The position numbers were made by a program, and so were the translations under genes. The notes beneath the pieces were generated by a model. That model saw only the letters and a list, made by a program, of their open reading frames with translations. It searched no databases and was not told the DNA's origin. A stretch of DNA of 6,702 nt from Clostridia bacterium (GTDB lineage Bacteria > Bacillota_A > Clostridia > Christensenellales > Borkfalkiaceae), in contig JAGASB010000219.1 in the NCBI GenBank assembly GCA_017621955.1, positions 1 to 6,702 of the forward strand, read 5' to 3'. Shown here piece by piece: positions 1 through 6,186 of the stretch; the first letter of the stretch is position 1; each line of letters begins with the position of its first letter.

Positions 1-85
1 CCACAATTTTAGATTCGGTCGAATGTGTAAAGGAAGCAGTTATATATAGTAAGACGAAAAAAATACAAATAGGGAGAATACAATT
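1..85 (+). other. Leader region upstream of metY (window edge)
   Basis: This is the left edge, ahead of metY. A good ribosome binding site, AGGGAG, lies at 71-76, nine bases before the ATG at 86. The short inverted repeat ATTCG-GT-CGAAT at 13-24 could be a small operator dyad, but nothing else supports that. AT-rich hexamers around 41-50 resemble a -10 element, yet no convincing -35 sits at the right distance. Forward frame 3 is open from the edge to a stop at 123-125 and reads plausibly (…ILDSVECVKEAV…), so it might be the tail of an upstream gene; too little is visible to name it. No complete SAM riboswitch or T-box fits in these 85 bases. Confidence 0.35.
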
Positions 86-1375
86 ATGTCTGAATATAAA
101 TTTGAAACTTTGCAACTTCACGTAGGGCAGGAAACGCCCGATCCTGCGACCGATTCTCGCGCAGTACCTATCTATGCAACAACCTCTTACGTGTTTCATA
201 ACAGCGAACACGCGGCTGCTCGTTTTGGACTTGCCGACGCAGGAAATATCTACGGCAGACTTACGAATACAACGCAAGACGTTTTTGAAAAACGCATTGC
301 GGCGCTTGAAGGCGGTGTAGCGGCGTTGGCGCTTGCCTCGGGCGCGGCGGCAATTACGTATACCATACAAGCACTCGCACAAAACGGGGGACATATCGTT
401 GCTCAAAAGACCATCTACGGCGGCAGTTATAATCTGCTTGCGCATACTTTGCCAAACTTCGGCATTACCGCAAGTTTTGTCAATATTCACGATTTGACAG
501 AAGTGGAAAAAGCGATTCAACCGAATACGCGGGCGATTTATATAGAAACACTTGGTAATCCAAACAGCGATATTCCCGATATCGACGCATTGTCGGCGCT
601 TGCACACAAACACGGTTTACCGCTTGTCGTAGATAATACATTTGCAACGCCGTATCTTCTTCGACCTATCGAACACGGCGCGGACGTCGTAGTACATTCT
701 GCAACGAAGTTTATCGGCGGACATGGTACGACGCTTGGTGGCGTCATTGTCGATTCGGGAAATTTCGATTGGGAAAAATCAGGGAATTATCCGCAAATCT
801 CCGCGCCGAACCCCAGCTATCACGGCGTATCGTTTACAAAAGCGGTTGGAAAAGCAGCGTTCGTTACCTATATCCGTGCAATTTTGCTTCGTGATACGGG
901 TGCAACGATTTCCCCGTTTGCGGCGTTCCTTTTGTTGCAGGGTACGGAAACGCTTTCCTTGCGACTGGAAAGACACGCGGAAAACACGAAAAAGGTCGTA
1001 GAATTTTTATCCAATCATCCGCAGGTAGAGAAAGTAAATCACCCGTCTTTGCCTGCTCATCCAGACCATGCCCTGTATGAAAGGTATTTTCCGAACGGAG
1101 GAGCGTCTATCTTTACTTTTGAAATTAAAGGCGGACAAAAGGAAGCGCATAAGTTTATAGATAGCCTTAAAATATTCTCGCTTCTTGCCAACGTAGCGGA
1201 CGTAAAGAGCCTTGTTATCCACCCTGCAACGACTACGCATAGTCAGCTTTCCGCAAAAGAACTTGCCGAGCAGAATATTAAACCGAACACGATTCGACTT
1301 TCTATCGGCACGGAGCATATCGACGATATTATCAACGATTTGGAGGGTGGCTTTAACGCCGTTAAACAAATATGA
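86..1375 (+). CDS. metY: O-acetylhomoserine sulfhydrylase (MetY)
   Basis: This is a cytoplasmic PLP enzyme that joins sulfide to O-acetylhomoserine, giving homocysteine and acetate in direct-sulfhydrylation methionine synthesis. The 429-residue product has the full Cys/Met-metabolism PLP fold. Visible motifs are IYGRLTNTT at 55-63 (the Tyr and Arg contact PLP phosphate from the partner subunit), VVDNTFATPY at 181-190 with the PLP-ring Asp183, SATKFIGGHG at 205-214 with the Schiff-base Lys208, and TIRLSIGTEH at 402-411 with the substrate-carboxylate Arg404. The length of about 430 and the extra segment near 225-265 fit MetY better than the roughly 380-residue cystathionine synthases and lyases. 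The start is set by AGGGAG at 71-76. The stop overlaps the next start (ATGA), so the two genes are probably translationally coupled. A minor role with O-acetylserine is possible in this family. Confidence 0.95.
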   Translation: MSEYKFETLQLHVGQETPDPATDSRAVPIYATTSYVFHNSEHAAARFGLADAGNIYGRLTNTTQDVFEKRIAALEGGVAALALASGAAAITYTIQALAQNGGHIVAQKTIYGGSYNLLAHTLPNFGITASFVNIHDLTEVEKAIQPNTRAIYIETLGNPNSDIPDIDALSALAHKHGLPLVVDNTFATPYLLRPIEHGADVVVHSATKFIGGHGTTLGGVIVDSGNFDWEKSGNYPQISAPNPSYHGVSFTKAVGKAAFVTYIRAILLRDTGATISPFAAFLLLQGTETLSLRLERHAENTKKVVEFLSNHPQVEKVNHPSLPAHPDHALYERYFPNGGASIFTFEIKGGQKEAHKFIDSLKIFSLLANVADVKSLVIHPATTTHSQLSAKELAEQNIKPNTIRLSIGTEHIDDIINDLEGGFNAVKQI

Positions 1376-1899
1376 GAAATTTCACGACAAAAAAATTAGT
1401 TTTAACTGCACTTTTTATGGCACTTACCATTGTGGCGACAATGTTTATAAGAGTACCGTTGCCGCTTGGATACGTAAATTTAGGCGACGCTTTCGTTTTG
1501 CTTTCGGTTTTTATTTTAGGTCCCATTTACGGAACGATAGCGGCAGGCGTCGGCTCGGCGCTTGCAGACCTTTTCGGGTATATCACTTATGCACCGGGGA
1601 CTCTAATTATCAAAACGGCAATGGCGATAGTTGCTTATCTTTTGTACAAACTGCTATTGAAAGCGACAAAAAAAACCTTGCTTGCCGAAATTGTCGGCGG
1701 AGTGGCAGGTGCTATTATAATGGCTTTCGGATATTTCTTTTACGAAACGCTATTTTTTGAAACGGCAGCTGTTGCAATAATAAACGTACCGTGGAATCTT
1801 GTTCAAGGCGCGATAGGCGTAGTTATATCGACGGCTGTAATGAGAATACTCTGCGCTACCAAAATCATTGATAAATTACAAGAAAAAAAGGAGAATTAA
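1372..1899 (+). CDS. ECF transporter S component, substrate unknown
   Basis: This is a 175-residue, very hydrophobic integral membrane protein with about six predicted helices (roughly 9-26, 38-52, 55-70, 76-96, 105-127 and 138-161). The N-terminal pattern ([20 protein letters not shown], then [12 protein letters not shown] at 33-44, then [18 protein letters not shown] at 50-67, then APGTLIIK at 74-81) matches the COG4720/ECF-type S-component family as I know it. These proteins capture a vitamin or similar small molecule and work with a shared EcfA/A'/T energizing module, which is not in this window. The ATG overlaps the metY stop by 4 bp. The nearest purine-rich site (GGAGG, 1342-1346) is too distant, so translation probably depends on coupling to metY. 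Position between two PLP enzymes suggests a B6 vitamer or a sulfur amino-acid-related substrate, but this is inference from context only. Confidence 0.85.
   Translation: MRNFTTKKLVLTALFMALTIVATMFIRVPLPLGYVNLGDAFVLLSVFILGPIYGTIAAGVGSALADLFGYITYAPGTLIIKTAMAIVAYLLYKLLLKATKKTLLAEIVGGVAGAIIMAFGYFFYETLFFETAAVAIINVPWNLVQGAIGVVISTAVMRILCATKIIDKLQEKKEN
1888..1893 (+). promoter_or_regulatory. Ribosome binding site that fixes the cysK start
   Basis: AAGGAG lies seven bases before the ATG at 1901. An in-frame ATG at 1868 would place this site inside the coding region and add eleven lysine-rich residues ([11 protein letters not shown]) not seen in CysK proteins. The 1901 start is therefore preferred. Confidence 0.85.
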
Positions 1900-1900
1900 T

Positions 1901-2833
1901 ATGTCGAAAATTTATAAATATGCGGATGAACTTATCGGAAAAACTCCGCTTTTAGAACTTACTCATATAGAAAAAACGTACGGCTTAAAAGCAAAAATTT
2001 TTGCAAAACTCGAATATTTTAACCCCGCAGGCTCGGTGAAGGATAGAATTGCAAAAGCCATGATTGACGACGCGGAAGCAAGCGGGAAACTTTGCCCTGC
2101 TTCCGTGATTATCGAGCCGACTTCGGGCAATACGGGTATCGGGCTTGCCTTCGTTGCCACGGCAAGGGGCTACCATGTGATTCTCGTTATGCCCGAAACG
2201 ATGTCCGTGGAGCGCAGACAACTGATGAAAGCCTACGGCGCAGAACTCGTTTTAACCGAAGGTGCAAAAGGTATGAAAGGTGCAATTGCAAAAGCGCAGG
2301 AGCTTGCAAACGAAATTCCTAACAGTTTTATTCCAAGTCAATTTACAAATCCTGCCAACCCCAAAGCACACAAAGAAAATACGGGGCCTGAAATTTACGA
2401 GGATACGGACGGAAAGGTGGATATTTTTGTGGCAGGCGTCGGTACGGGCGGTACGGTCACAGGCGTCGGAGAATATCTGAAATCGAAAAATCCGAACGTG
2501 AAAGTTGTGGCGGTAGAGCCGGCTACTTCTGCAGTGCTTTCCACAGGCGTTGCGGGTGCGCATAAGATACAGGGTATCGGCGCCGGATTTGTTCCCGAAG
2601 TTTTGAATACGAAGATTTATGACGAAATTATAACGGTTGCAAATGAGGACGCTTTTGCAACGGGAAAACTTATCGGAAAAAGCGAAGGTATACTCGTAGG
2701 TATCTCTTCGGGCGCGGCAACGTGGGCGGCAATCGAGCTTGCGAAACGCGAAGAAAATGCAGGTAAAAATATTGTTGTATTACTCCCCGACACGGGGGAC
2801 AGGTATTTGTCCACGCCGCTTTTTGCGGACTAA
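1901..2833 (+). CDS. cysK: Cysteine synthase A (O-acetylserine sulfhydrylase)
   Basis: This cytoplasmic PLP enzyme makes L-cysteine from O-acetylserine and sulfide, the last step of cysteine synthesis. The 310-residue product is the usual CysK length. It has the PLP lysine in NPAGSVKDR (Lys47), the substrate-binding loop PTSGNTG at 73-79, the PLP-phosphate loop GVGTGGT at 179-185, the [12 protein letters not shown] segment at 221-232, the GISSGAA motif at 267-273 whose serine contacts the pyridine nitrogen, and the late [10 protein letters not shown] segment at 296-305. No CBS regulatory domain follows, so it is not a cystathionine beta-synthase. The gene begins 1 bp after the S-component stop and has its own strong ribosome binding site. 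It ends the first gene block. OAS supply (cysE) is not in the window. CysM-like or other OAS sulfhydrylase isoforms are the only realistic alternative. Confidence 0.96.
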   Translation: MSKIYKYADELIGKTPLLELTHIEKTYGLKAKIFAKLEYFNPAGSVKDRIAKAMIDDAEASGKLCPASVIIEPTSGNTGIGLAFVATARGYHVILVMPETMSVERRQLMKAYGAELVLTEGAKGMKGAIAKAQELANEIPNSFIPSQFTNPANPKAHKENTGPEIYEDTDGKVDIFVAGVGTGGTVTGVGEYLKSKNPNVKVVAVEPATSAVLSTGVAGAHKIQGIGAGFVPEVLNTKIYDEIITVANEDAFATGKLIGKSEGILVGISSGAATWAAIELAKREENAGKNIVVLLPDTGDRYLSTPLFAD

Positions 2834-2930
2834 ATATAAACGGTTGTCGGCACTTGTTTTTACGAGTGCCGATGGCTGTCGTAGGGGATTTGTATGAATT
2901 ATAAAAAATTTTTACAGTTTAGGAGTATGT
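2834..2930 (+). other. Intergenic region between cysK and nifS
   Basis: This 97-base gap separates the cysK block from the nifS block. It holds the stem-loop at 2846-2873 and the nifS ribosome binding site AGGAG at 2921-2925. An AT-rich stretch at 2897-2914 includes TATAAA at 2900-2905, but the hexamer 17 bases upstream (TGTCGT) is a poor -35. A dedicated nifS promoter is therefore possible but not shown. I see no Rrf2/IscR-type operator that I can recognise with confidence. Confidence 0.4.
2846..2873 (+). terminator. Stem-loop after cysK, possible terminator
   Basis: This inverted repeat starts 12 bases past the cysK stop. The arms 2846-2856 and 2863-2873 form an 11-bp stem, with CGGCACT/AGTGCCG as the core and two G-U pairs, around a six-base loop TTTTTA. 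No T-run follows on either strand, so it is not a textbook intrinsic terminator. It may still end or attenuate transcription, or protect the 3' end of the metY-cysK message. Confidence 0.45.
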
Positions 2931-4124
2931 ATGGCGCAAATATATTTGGATAATGCGGCAACGACAAAAATGAGCAAAACTGCAATTAAGGCGATGTTGC
3001 CGTATATGGACGAAATATACGGCAACCCGTCTAGTTTGCATTCGGTTGGGCAAAAGGCGGCGGAAGCGTTGACGGAATCAAGACGGCGTATCGCAAAAAG
3101 GTTGGGTTGCGACGAGAAAGAAATCCTATTTACGTCGGGGGGAAGCGAATCGGATAATCAGGCGATTCTTTCTGCGGCTACGATTGGGGAAAGAAAAGGC
3201 AAGAAACATATCGTTTCCACGGCGTTTGAGCATCACGCCGTCTTGCATACGCTCGAAAAGTTAAAAAAACACGGATTTGAAATTACTCTTTTGCCTGTTT
3301 CCGAAGATGGATTGATTACGGAACAACAGGTGGAAAACGCGATTCGTCCCGACACCTGTCTTGTCAGCGTGATGTATGCGAATAACGAAATCGGAACGAT
3401 TCAGCCGATTGAAAAAATCGGAGAAATTTGCCGTAAAAAAGGCGTGATTTTTCATACCGACGCCGTACAAGCCGTGGGGCATGTACGCGTTGACGTGCAA
3501 AGAGAGCATATTGATATGCTTTCTCTTTCCGCGCATAAATTTCACGGGTCGAAAGGGATCGGCGCGTTGTACGTCCGTAAAGGGATACCGCTTACGAGTT
3601 TGATCGAAGGCGGTGCGCAGGAAAGAGACAAACGCGCGGGAACGGAAAATATCCCTGCGATCGTCGGTATGGCGGTGGCTTTGGACGAAGCGTGTGAGAA
3701 TATGGAAAAGAATACGAAAAAGCTGACGAAATTACGCAATATGCTTATCGACGGGCTTTCCACTATTCCACATTCCGTATTAAACGGCGACTGTGAGAAA
3801 CGGTTGCCTACGAACGTGAGTTTTTGTTTTGAGGGAATTGAAGGCGAATCCCTACTCCTACTTCTCGACGATAAAGGCATTTGCGCTTCGTCGGGTTCGG
3901 CGTGTACGTCAGGTTCTCTCGACCCGTCGCACGTGCTTCTTGCGATCGGTAGAGTTCACGATATTGCGCACGGCTCACTCAGATTGACGTTGTCGGAAGA
4001 AAATACGGAAGAAGAAATAAAATATACCGTTTCGGCGGTAAAAGAAGTCGTCGCGTATCTTCGCGGTATGTCACCTATTTGGCGAGATCTCGTAAACGGT
4101 AAAAAGGAATTTATTATTAAATGA
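2931..4124 (+). CDS. nifS: Cysteine desulfurase (NifS/IscS family)
   Basis: This PLP enzyme removes sulfur from L-cysteine as an enzyme-bound persulfide, leaving alanine, and passes the sulfur on for Fe-S clusters or thiolated RNAs. The 397-residue product has the group I layout: IYLDNAATT at 4-12, EHHAV at 100-104 with the PLP-stacking His101, MYANNEIG at 148-155, HTDAVQ at 175-180 with Asp177 and Gln180, SAHKFHGSKG at 200-209 with the Schiff-base Lys203, and the active Cys325 in SSGSACTSG on a mobile loop. Arg351 in SLRLTL is the substrate-carboxylate arginine. AGGAG five bases upstream supports the ATG at 2931. It is followed 9 bp later by the scaffold gene, so the two form an assembly pair. 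The nif name reflects similarity only; nothing in the window points to nitrogen fixation. Confidence 0.94.
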   Translation: MAQIYLDNAATTKMSKTAIKAMLPYMDEIYGNPSSLHSVGQKAAEALTESRRRIAKRLGCDEKEILFTSGGSESDNQAILSAATIGERKGKKHIVSTAFEHHAVLHTLEKLKKHGFEITLLPVSEDGLITEQQVENAIRPDTCLVSVMYANNEIGTIQPIEKIGEICRKKGVIFHTDAVQAVGHVRVDVQREHIDMLSLSAHKFHGSKGIGALYVRKGIPLTSLIEGGAQERDKRAGTENIPAIVGMAVALDEACENMEKNTKKLTKLRNMLIDGLSTIPHSVLNGDCEKRLPTNVSFCFEGIEGESLLLLLDDKGICASSGSACTSGSLDPSHVLLAIGRVHDIAHGSLRLTLSEENTEEEIKYTVSAVKEVVAYLRGMSPIWRDLVNGKKEFIIK

Positions 4125-4133
4125 GGAGAAAAA

Positions 4134-4574
4134 ATGGCATTATACAGTGAAAAAGTTATGAACCATTTCCGCAATCCCCGAAACGTGGGCGTTATTGAAA
4201 ACGCGGACGGCATAGGCGAAGTGGGGAACGCAAAATGCGGAGATATTATGAAAATTTATCTTAAAATCGAAGACGGTATTATCGCAGACGTTAAGTTTGA
4301 AACGTTCGGTTGCGGCAGTGCGATTGCGTCGAGCTCGATGGCGACGGAGCTCATTAAGGGGGAACCTGTTTCCGAGGCTTTGGCGTTGACGAATAAGGCG
4401 GTAGTCGAAGCGTTGGACGGACTTCCCGCGCATAAGTTGCATTGTTCCGTTTTGGCAGAAGAAGCGATTAAAAAGGCGATTCAGGATTATTACGAGAAAA
4501 ACGGGATAGAATACGATAAAACGCAATTCCCGAATTGTGAAAATTGTAGTCATTGTTCCGCGCACGCCGAATAA
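4134..4574 (+). CDS. nifU: Fe-S cluster scaffold protein (NifU N-terminal/IscU-like)
   Basis: This is the cytoplasmic scaffold on which NifS-derived sulfur and iron are built into a cluster before transfer to target proteins. The 146-residue product is a single IscU/NifU_N domain with the classic ligands: Cys35 and Asp37 in KCGDIM, Cys60 in FGCGSAIASSS, and Cys104 in KLHCSVLAEEAI. The central ferredoxin-like domain and C-terminal Nfu domain of true nitrogen-fixation NifU are absent. The HscA-chaperone motif (LPPVK in E. coli IscU) is reduced to LPAHK at 97-101. An extra tail carries Cys135, Cys138 and Cys141 with His140. TGAGGAG at the nifS stop provides the ribosome binding site, five bases before the ATG. 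SufU is an alternative family, but the early KCGDIM context and overall pattern favour the NifU/IscU type. Confidence 0.92.
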   Translation: MALYSEKVMNHFRNPRNVGVIENADGIGEVGNAKCGDIMKIYLKIEDGIIADVKFETFGCGSAIASSSMATELIKGEPVSEALALTNKAVVEALDGLPAHKLHCSVLAEEAIKKAIQDYYEKNGIEYDKTQFPNCENCSHCSAHAE

Positions 4575-4578
4575 ATTA

Positions 4579-4607
4579 TTGTTTTTTTTGAGCAAAAGTG
4601 ATATAAT
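4579..4607 (+). promoter_or_regulatory. Putative sigma-A promoter for the metF operon
   Basis: TTGTTT at 4579-4584 and a perfect TATAAT at 4602-4607 are separated by 17 bases. TG at 4599-4600 gives an extended -10 (TGATATAAT). Transcription would begin near 4614, leaving a leader of about 27 bases before metF. The T-run at 4582-4589 lies between the two elements. This marks metF to metH as a transcription unit of its own. Confidence 0.7.
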
Positions 4608-4640
4608 TGAAAAAATTACGAAAAAGGCTGACACGGACTT

Positions 4641-5516
4641 ATGAAAATAATTGATTTATTAACCGAAGAAAAGTTAACCCTTTCGTTTGAAGTGTTTCCA
4701 CCCAAAACCGAAAGCGCGTTTGACAGCGTGAAGCACGCAACCGAAGAGATTGCAAAATTAAAACCGGCGTTTATGAGCGTGACTTACGGCGCAGGTGGAG
4801 GAACGAGTAAGTATACGCTCGATATTGCCAAAAATATTTTGAAAGCGTACGGAGTGCCGACTTTGGCGCACCTTACTTGCGTTTCTTCGACAAAACAAAC
4901 GGTAAAAGAAAGAATAATTGATATTAAAAATTCGGGTATAGAAAACGTAATGGCGCTCCGTGGCGATATTCCAAAAGGTTTGGAAAACGCCGACAGAGAT
5001 AATTGGGATTATCAACACGCTATAGATTTAATAAGAGAATTAAAAGAATATAGCCCTGACCTTTGTGTAGGCGGTGCGTGTTATCCTGAAATTCACCCCG
5101 AAAGCGTAAACCAAAAGGAAGATATAAAATACTTGAAAGAAAAGGTTGACGCGGGCTGTGATTTTTTAACCACACAAATGTTCTTTGATAATAATCTATT
5201 ATATAATTTTTTGTATAAAATTCGTGAAGCTGGCATTACCGTTCCCGTTATGCCGGGTATTATGCCGATAACCAACGCAAACCAAGTAGAGCGCGCGATC
5301 AAGCTTTCGGGCTCGTTTATGCCGCAACGCTTTAAGAGTTTAGTGGATAAGTTCGGAACTAACCCCGACGCTATGAAGCAAGCGGGTATAATTTACGCAA
5401 CCGACCAAATTATAGACCTTTTTGCAAACGGCATAAAGAACGTTCACGTTTACTCAATGAATAAACCCGACGTTGCGGAAAAGATTTTATCTAATCTATC
5501 AAGTATTTTGAACTGA
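4641..5516 (+). CDS. metF: 5,10-methylenetetrahydrofolate reductase
   Basis: This flavoprotein reduces 5,10-methylene-tetrahydrofolate to 5-methyl-tetrahydrofolate, the methyl donor for methionine synthase. The 291-residue product is a single TIM-barrel catalytic domain, about the length of E. coli MetF and without the eukaryotic regulatory domain. Visible motifs are LSFEVFPPKT at 14-23 with the general acid Glu17, FMSVTYGAGG at 44-53, ALRGDIP at 105-111 with Asp109 next to the flavin, GGACYPEIHPES at 144-155, DFLTTQMFFD at 174-183 with the folate-contacting Gln179, and HVYSMN at 269-274. The ribosome binding site is weak (AAGG at 4624-4627, far upstream). The start is nevertheless clear because the family N-terminus begins here and the next Met is residue 45. 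No metV partner, as found in acetogens, is seen nearby. The stop is 1 bp before the next gene. Confidence 0.95.
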   Translation: MKIIDLLTEEKLTLSFEVFPPKTESAFDSVKHATEEIAKLKPAFMSVTYGAGGGTSKYTLDIAKNILKAYGVPTLAHLTCVSSTKQTVKERIIDIKNSGIENVMALRGDIPKGLENADRDNWDYQHAIDLIRELKEYSPDLCVGGACYPEIHPESVNQKEDIKYLKEKVDAGCDFLTTQMFFDNNLLYNFLYKIREAGITVPVMPGIMPITNANQVERAIKLSGSFMPQRFKSLVDKFGTNPDAMKQAGIIYATDQIIDLFANGIKNVHVYSMNKPDVAEKILSNLSSILN

Positions 5517-5517
5517 T

Positions 5518-6186
5518 ATGATATATCCCGTTTACGTTAAAAATTATCCTGCGCCTGATTTTAACAAAAGAGAAATTTTGCGTTACGCAGGGGTTAAGGA
5601 AGATATAATAGAGATAAACGCGCTTATTGACGAGTGTATAAAAGAATTAGACGGCAAATTAAATTATAAGGTGTGCTATGTCGAATATCCAGTAAAAATT
5701 TTAGGGGATGACGTAGATTTAACTTTTACTTCCGTAACGTCAAAAGATTTAGCAAAAAACCTTAAAAACTGTAATGATTTTATCCTTTTTGCGGCAACCG
5801 TCGGTGTAGGTATAGATAGGCTTATTGCAAAGTATAACGCCTTATCGCCTACTAAAGCGCTTATTTTTCAAGCAATCGGGGCGGAGAGAATAGAAAGCCT
5901 TTGCGATTTATTTAATAACGAGATTAAGGAAAAATATAAAACGGTTAAACCGAGATTTTCGGCGGGGTACGGCGATTTGCCGATAGAAATCCAAAAAGAT
6001 ATTTTTACCGCGCTAAATTGCTCTAAAAATATAGGAGTAATCTTAAACGAAAGTCTTTTAATGTCCCCGTCAAAATCGGTTACTGCGATAATAGGCGTTG
6101 CAAAAGATAGTGATAGCGCAAACGAAAAAGTTTGCGCGGCGTGTAAAAAAACCGATTGCGAATTTAGGAGAGAAAATGAAAATTAA
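5518..6186 (+). CDS. Methionine synthase reactivation protein (stand-alone AdoMet-binding domain)
   Basis: This 222-residue protein matches the vitamin B12-dependent methionine synthase activation domain (Met_synt_B12), which in E. coli is the C-terminal part of MetH. It is expected to bind S-adenosylmethionine and, with a reductant, remethylate MetH cobalamin that has been oxidised. Key sequence is RFSAGYGDLP at 146-155, matching the E. coli AdoMet-binding RPAPGYPACP region (equivalents of Arg1134 and Tyr1139), together with TVGVGID at 94-100, QAIGAERIESLCD at 118-130 and SPSKSVTAIIGV at 183-194. A C-terminal tail has Cys206, Cys209 and Cys214 (C-x2-C-x4-C). It lies 1 bp after metF with no clear ribosome binding site, so coupling is likely, and it overlaps metH by 11 bp. 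The split arrangement is known in Thermotoga and various Firmicutes. Confidence 0.9.
   Translation: MIYPVYVKNYPAPDFNKREILRYAGVKEDIIEINALIDECIKELDGKLNYKVCYVEYPVKILGDDVDLTFTSVTSKDLAKNLKNCNDFILFAATVGVGIDRLIAKYNALSPTKALIFQAIGAERIESLCDLFNNEIKEKYKTVKPRFSAGYGDLPIEIQKDIFTALNCSKNIGVILNESLLMSPSKSVTAIIGVAKDSDSANEKVCAACKKTDCEFRRENEN
6166..6170 (+). promoter_or_regulatory. Ribosome binding site for metH inside the upstream gene
   Basis: AGGAG lies five bases before the ATG at 6176, within the last codons of the reactivation gene. It fixes the metH start and the 11-bp overlap between the two genes. Confidence 0.85.

Noticed and set aside
1..85. SAM riboswitch or T-box ahead of metY
   Set aside because: The visible 85 bases are too short, and I see neither the paired core of a SAM riboswitch nor a T-box consensus. 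One could still lie further left.
1212..1760. Plus-strand 182-residue open frame spanning the metY/S-component junction
   Set aside because: It overlaps two confidently identified genes in another frame, and its product is a Cys/Arg-rich string without family features.
1868..1900. Earlier in-frame ATG at 1868 for cysK
   Set aside because: It adds eleven basic residues not found in CysK, overlaps the S-component gene, and leaves the strong ribosome binding site at 1888-1893 inside the coding region.
2894..2953. 19-codon open frame just before and overlapping the start of nifS
   Set aside because: It has no ribosome binding site of its own, low complexity, and ends inside nifS in a different frame. 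The AGGAG at 2921-2925 serves the nifS ATG.
2931..4574. Nitrogen-fixation nif cluster
   Set aside because: The scaffold lacks the ferredoxin-like and Nfu domains of true NifU, and no nitrogenase genes are present. This is a housekeeping Fe-S assembly pair.
4582..4589. T-run after the scaffold gene as an intrinsic terminator
   Set aside because: No adequate hairpin precedes it. The run instead lies inside the predicted metF promoter spacer.
4140..4634. Minus-strand 164-residue open frame opposite the scaffold gene
   Set aside because: It is a mirror of a clearly conserved gene, has no recognisable domain, and has an arginine/phenylalanine-rich composition typical of antisense shadows.
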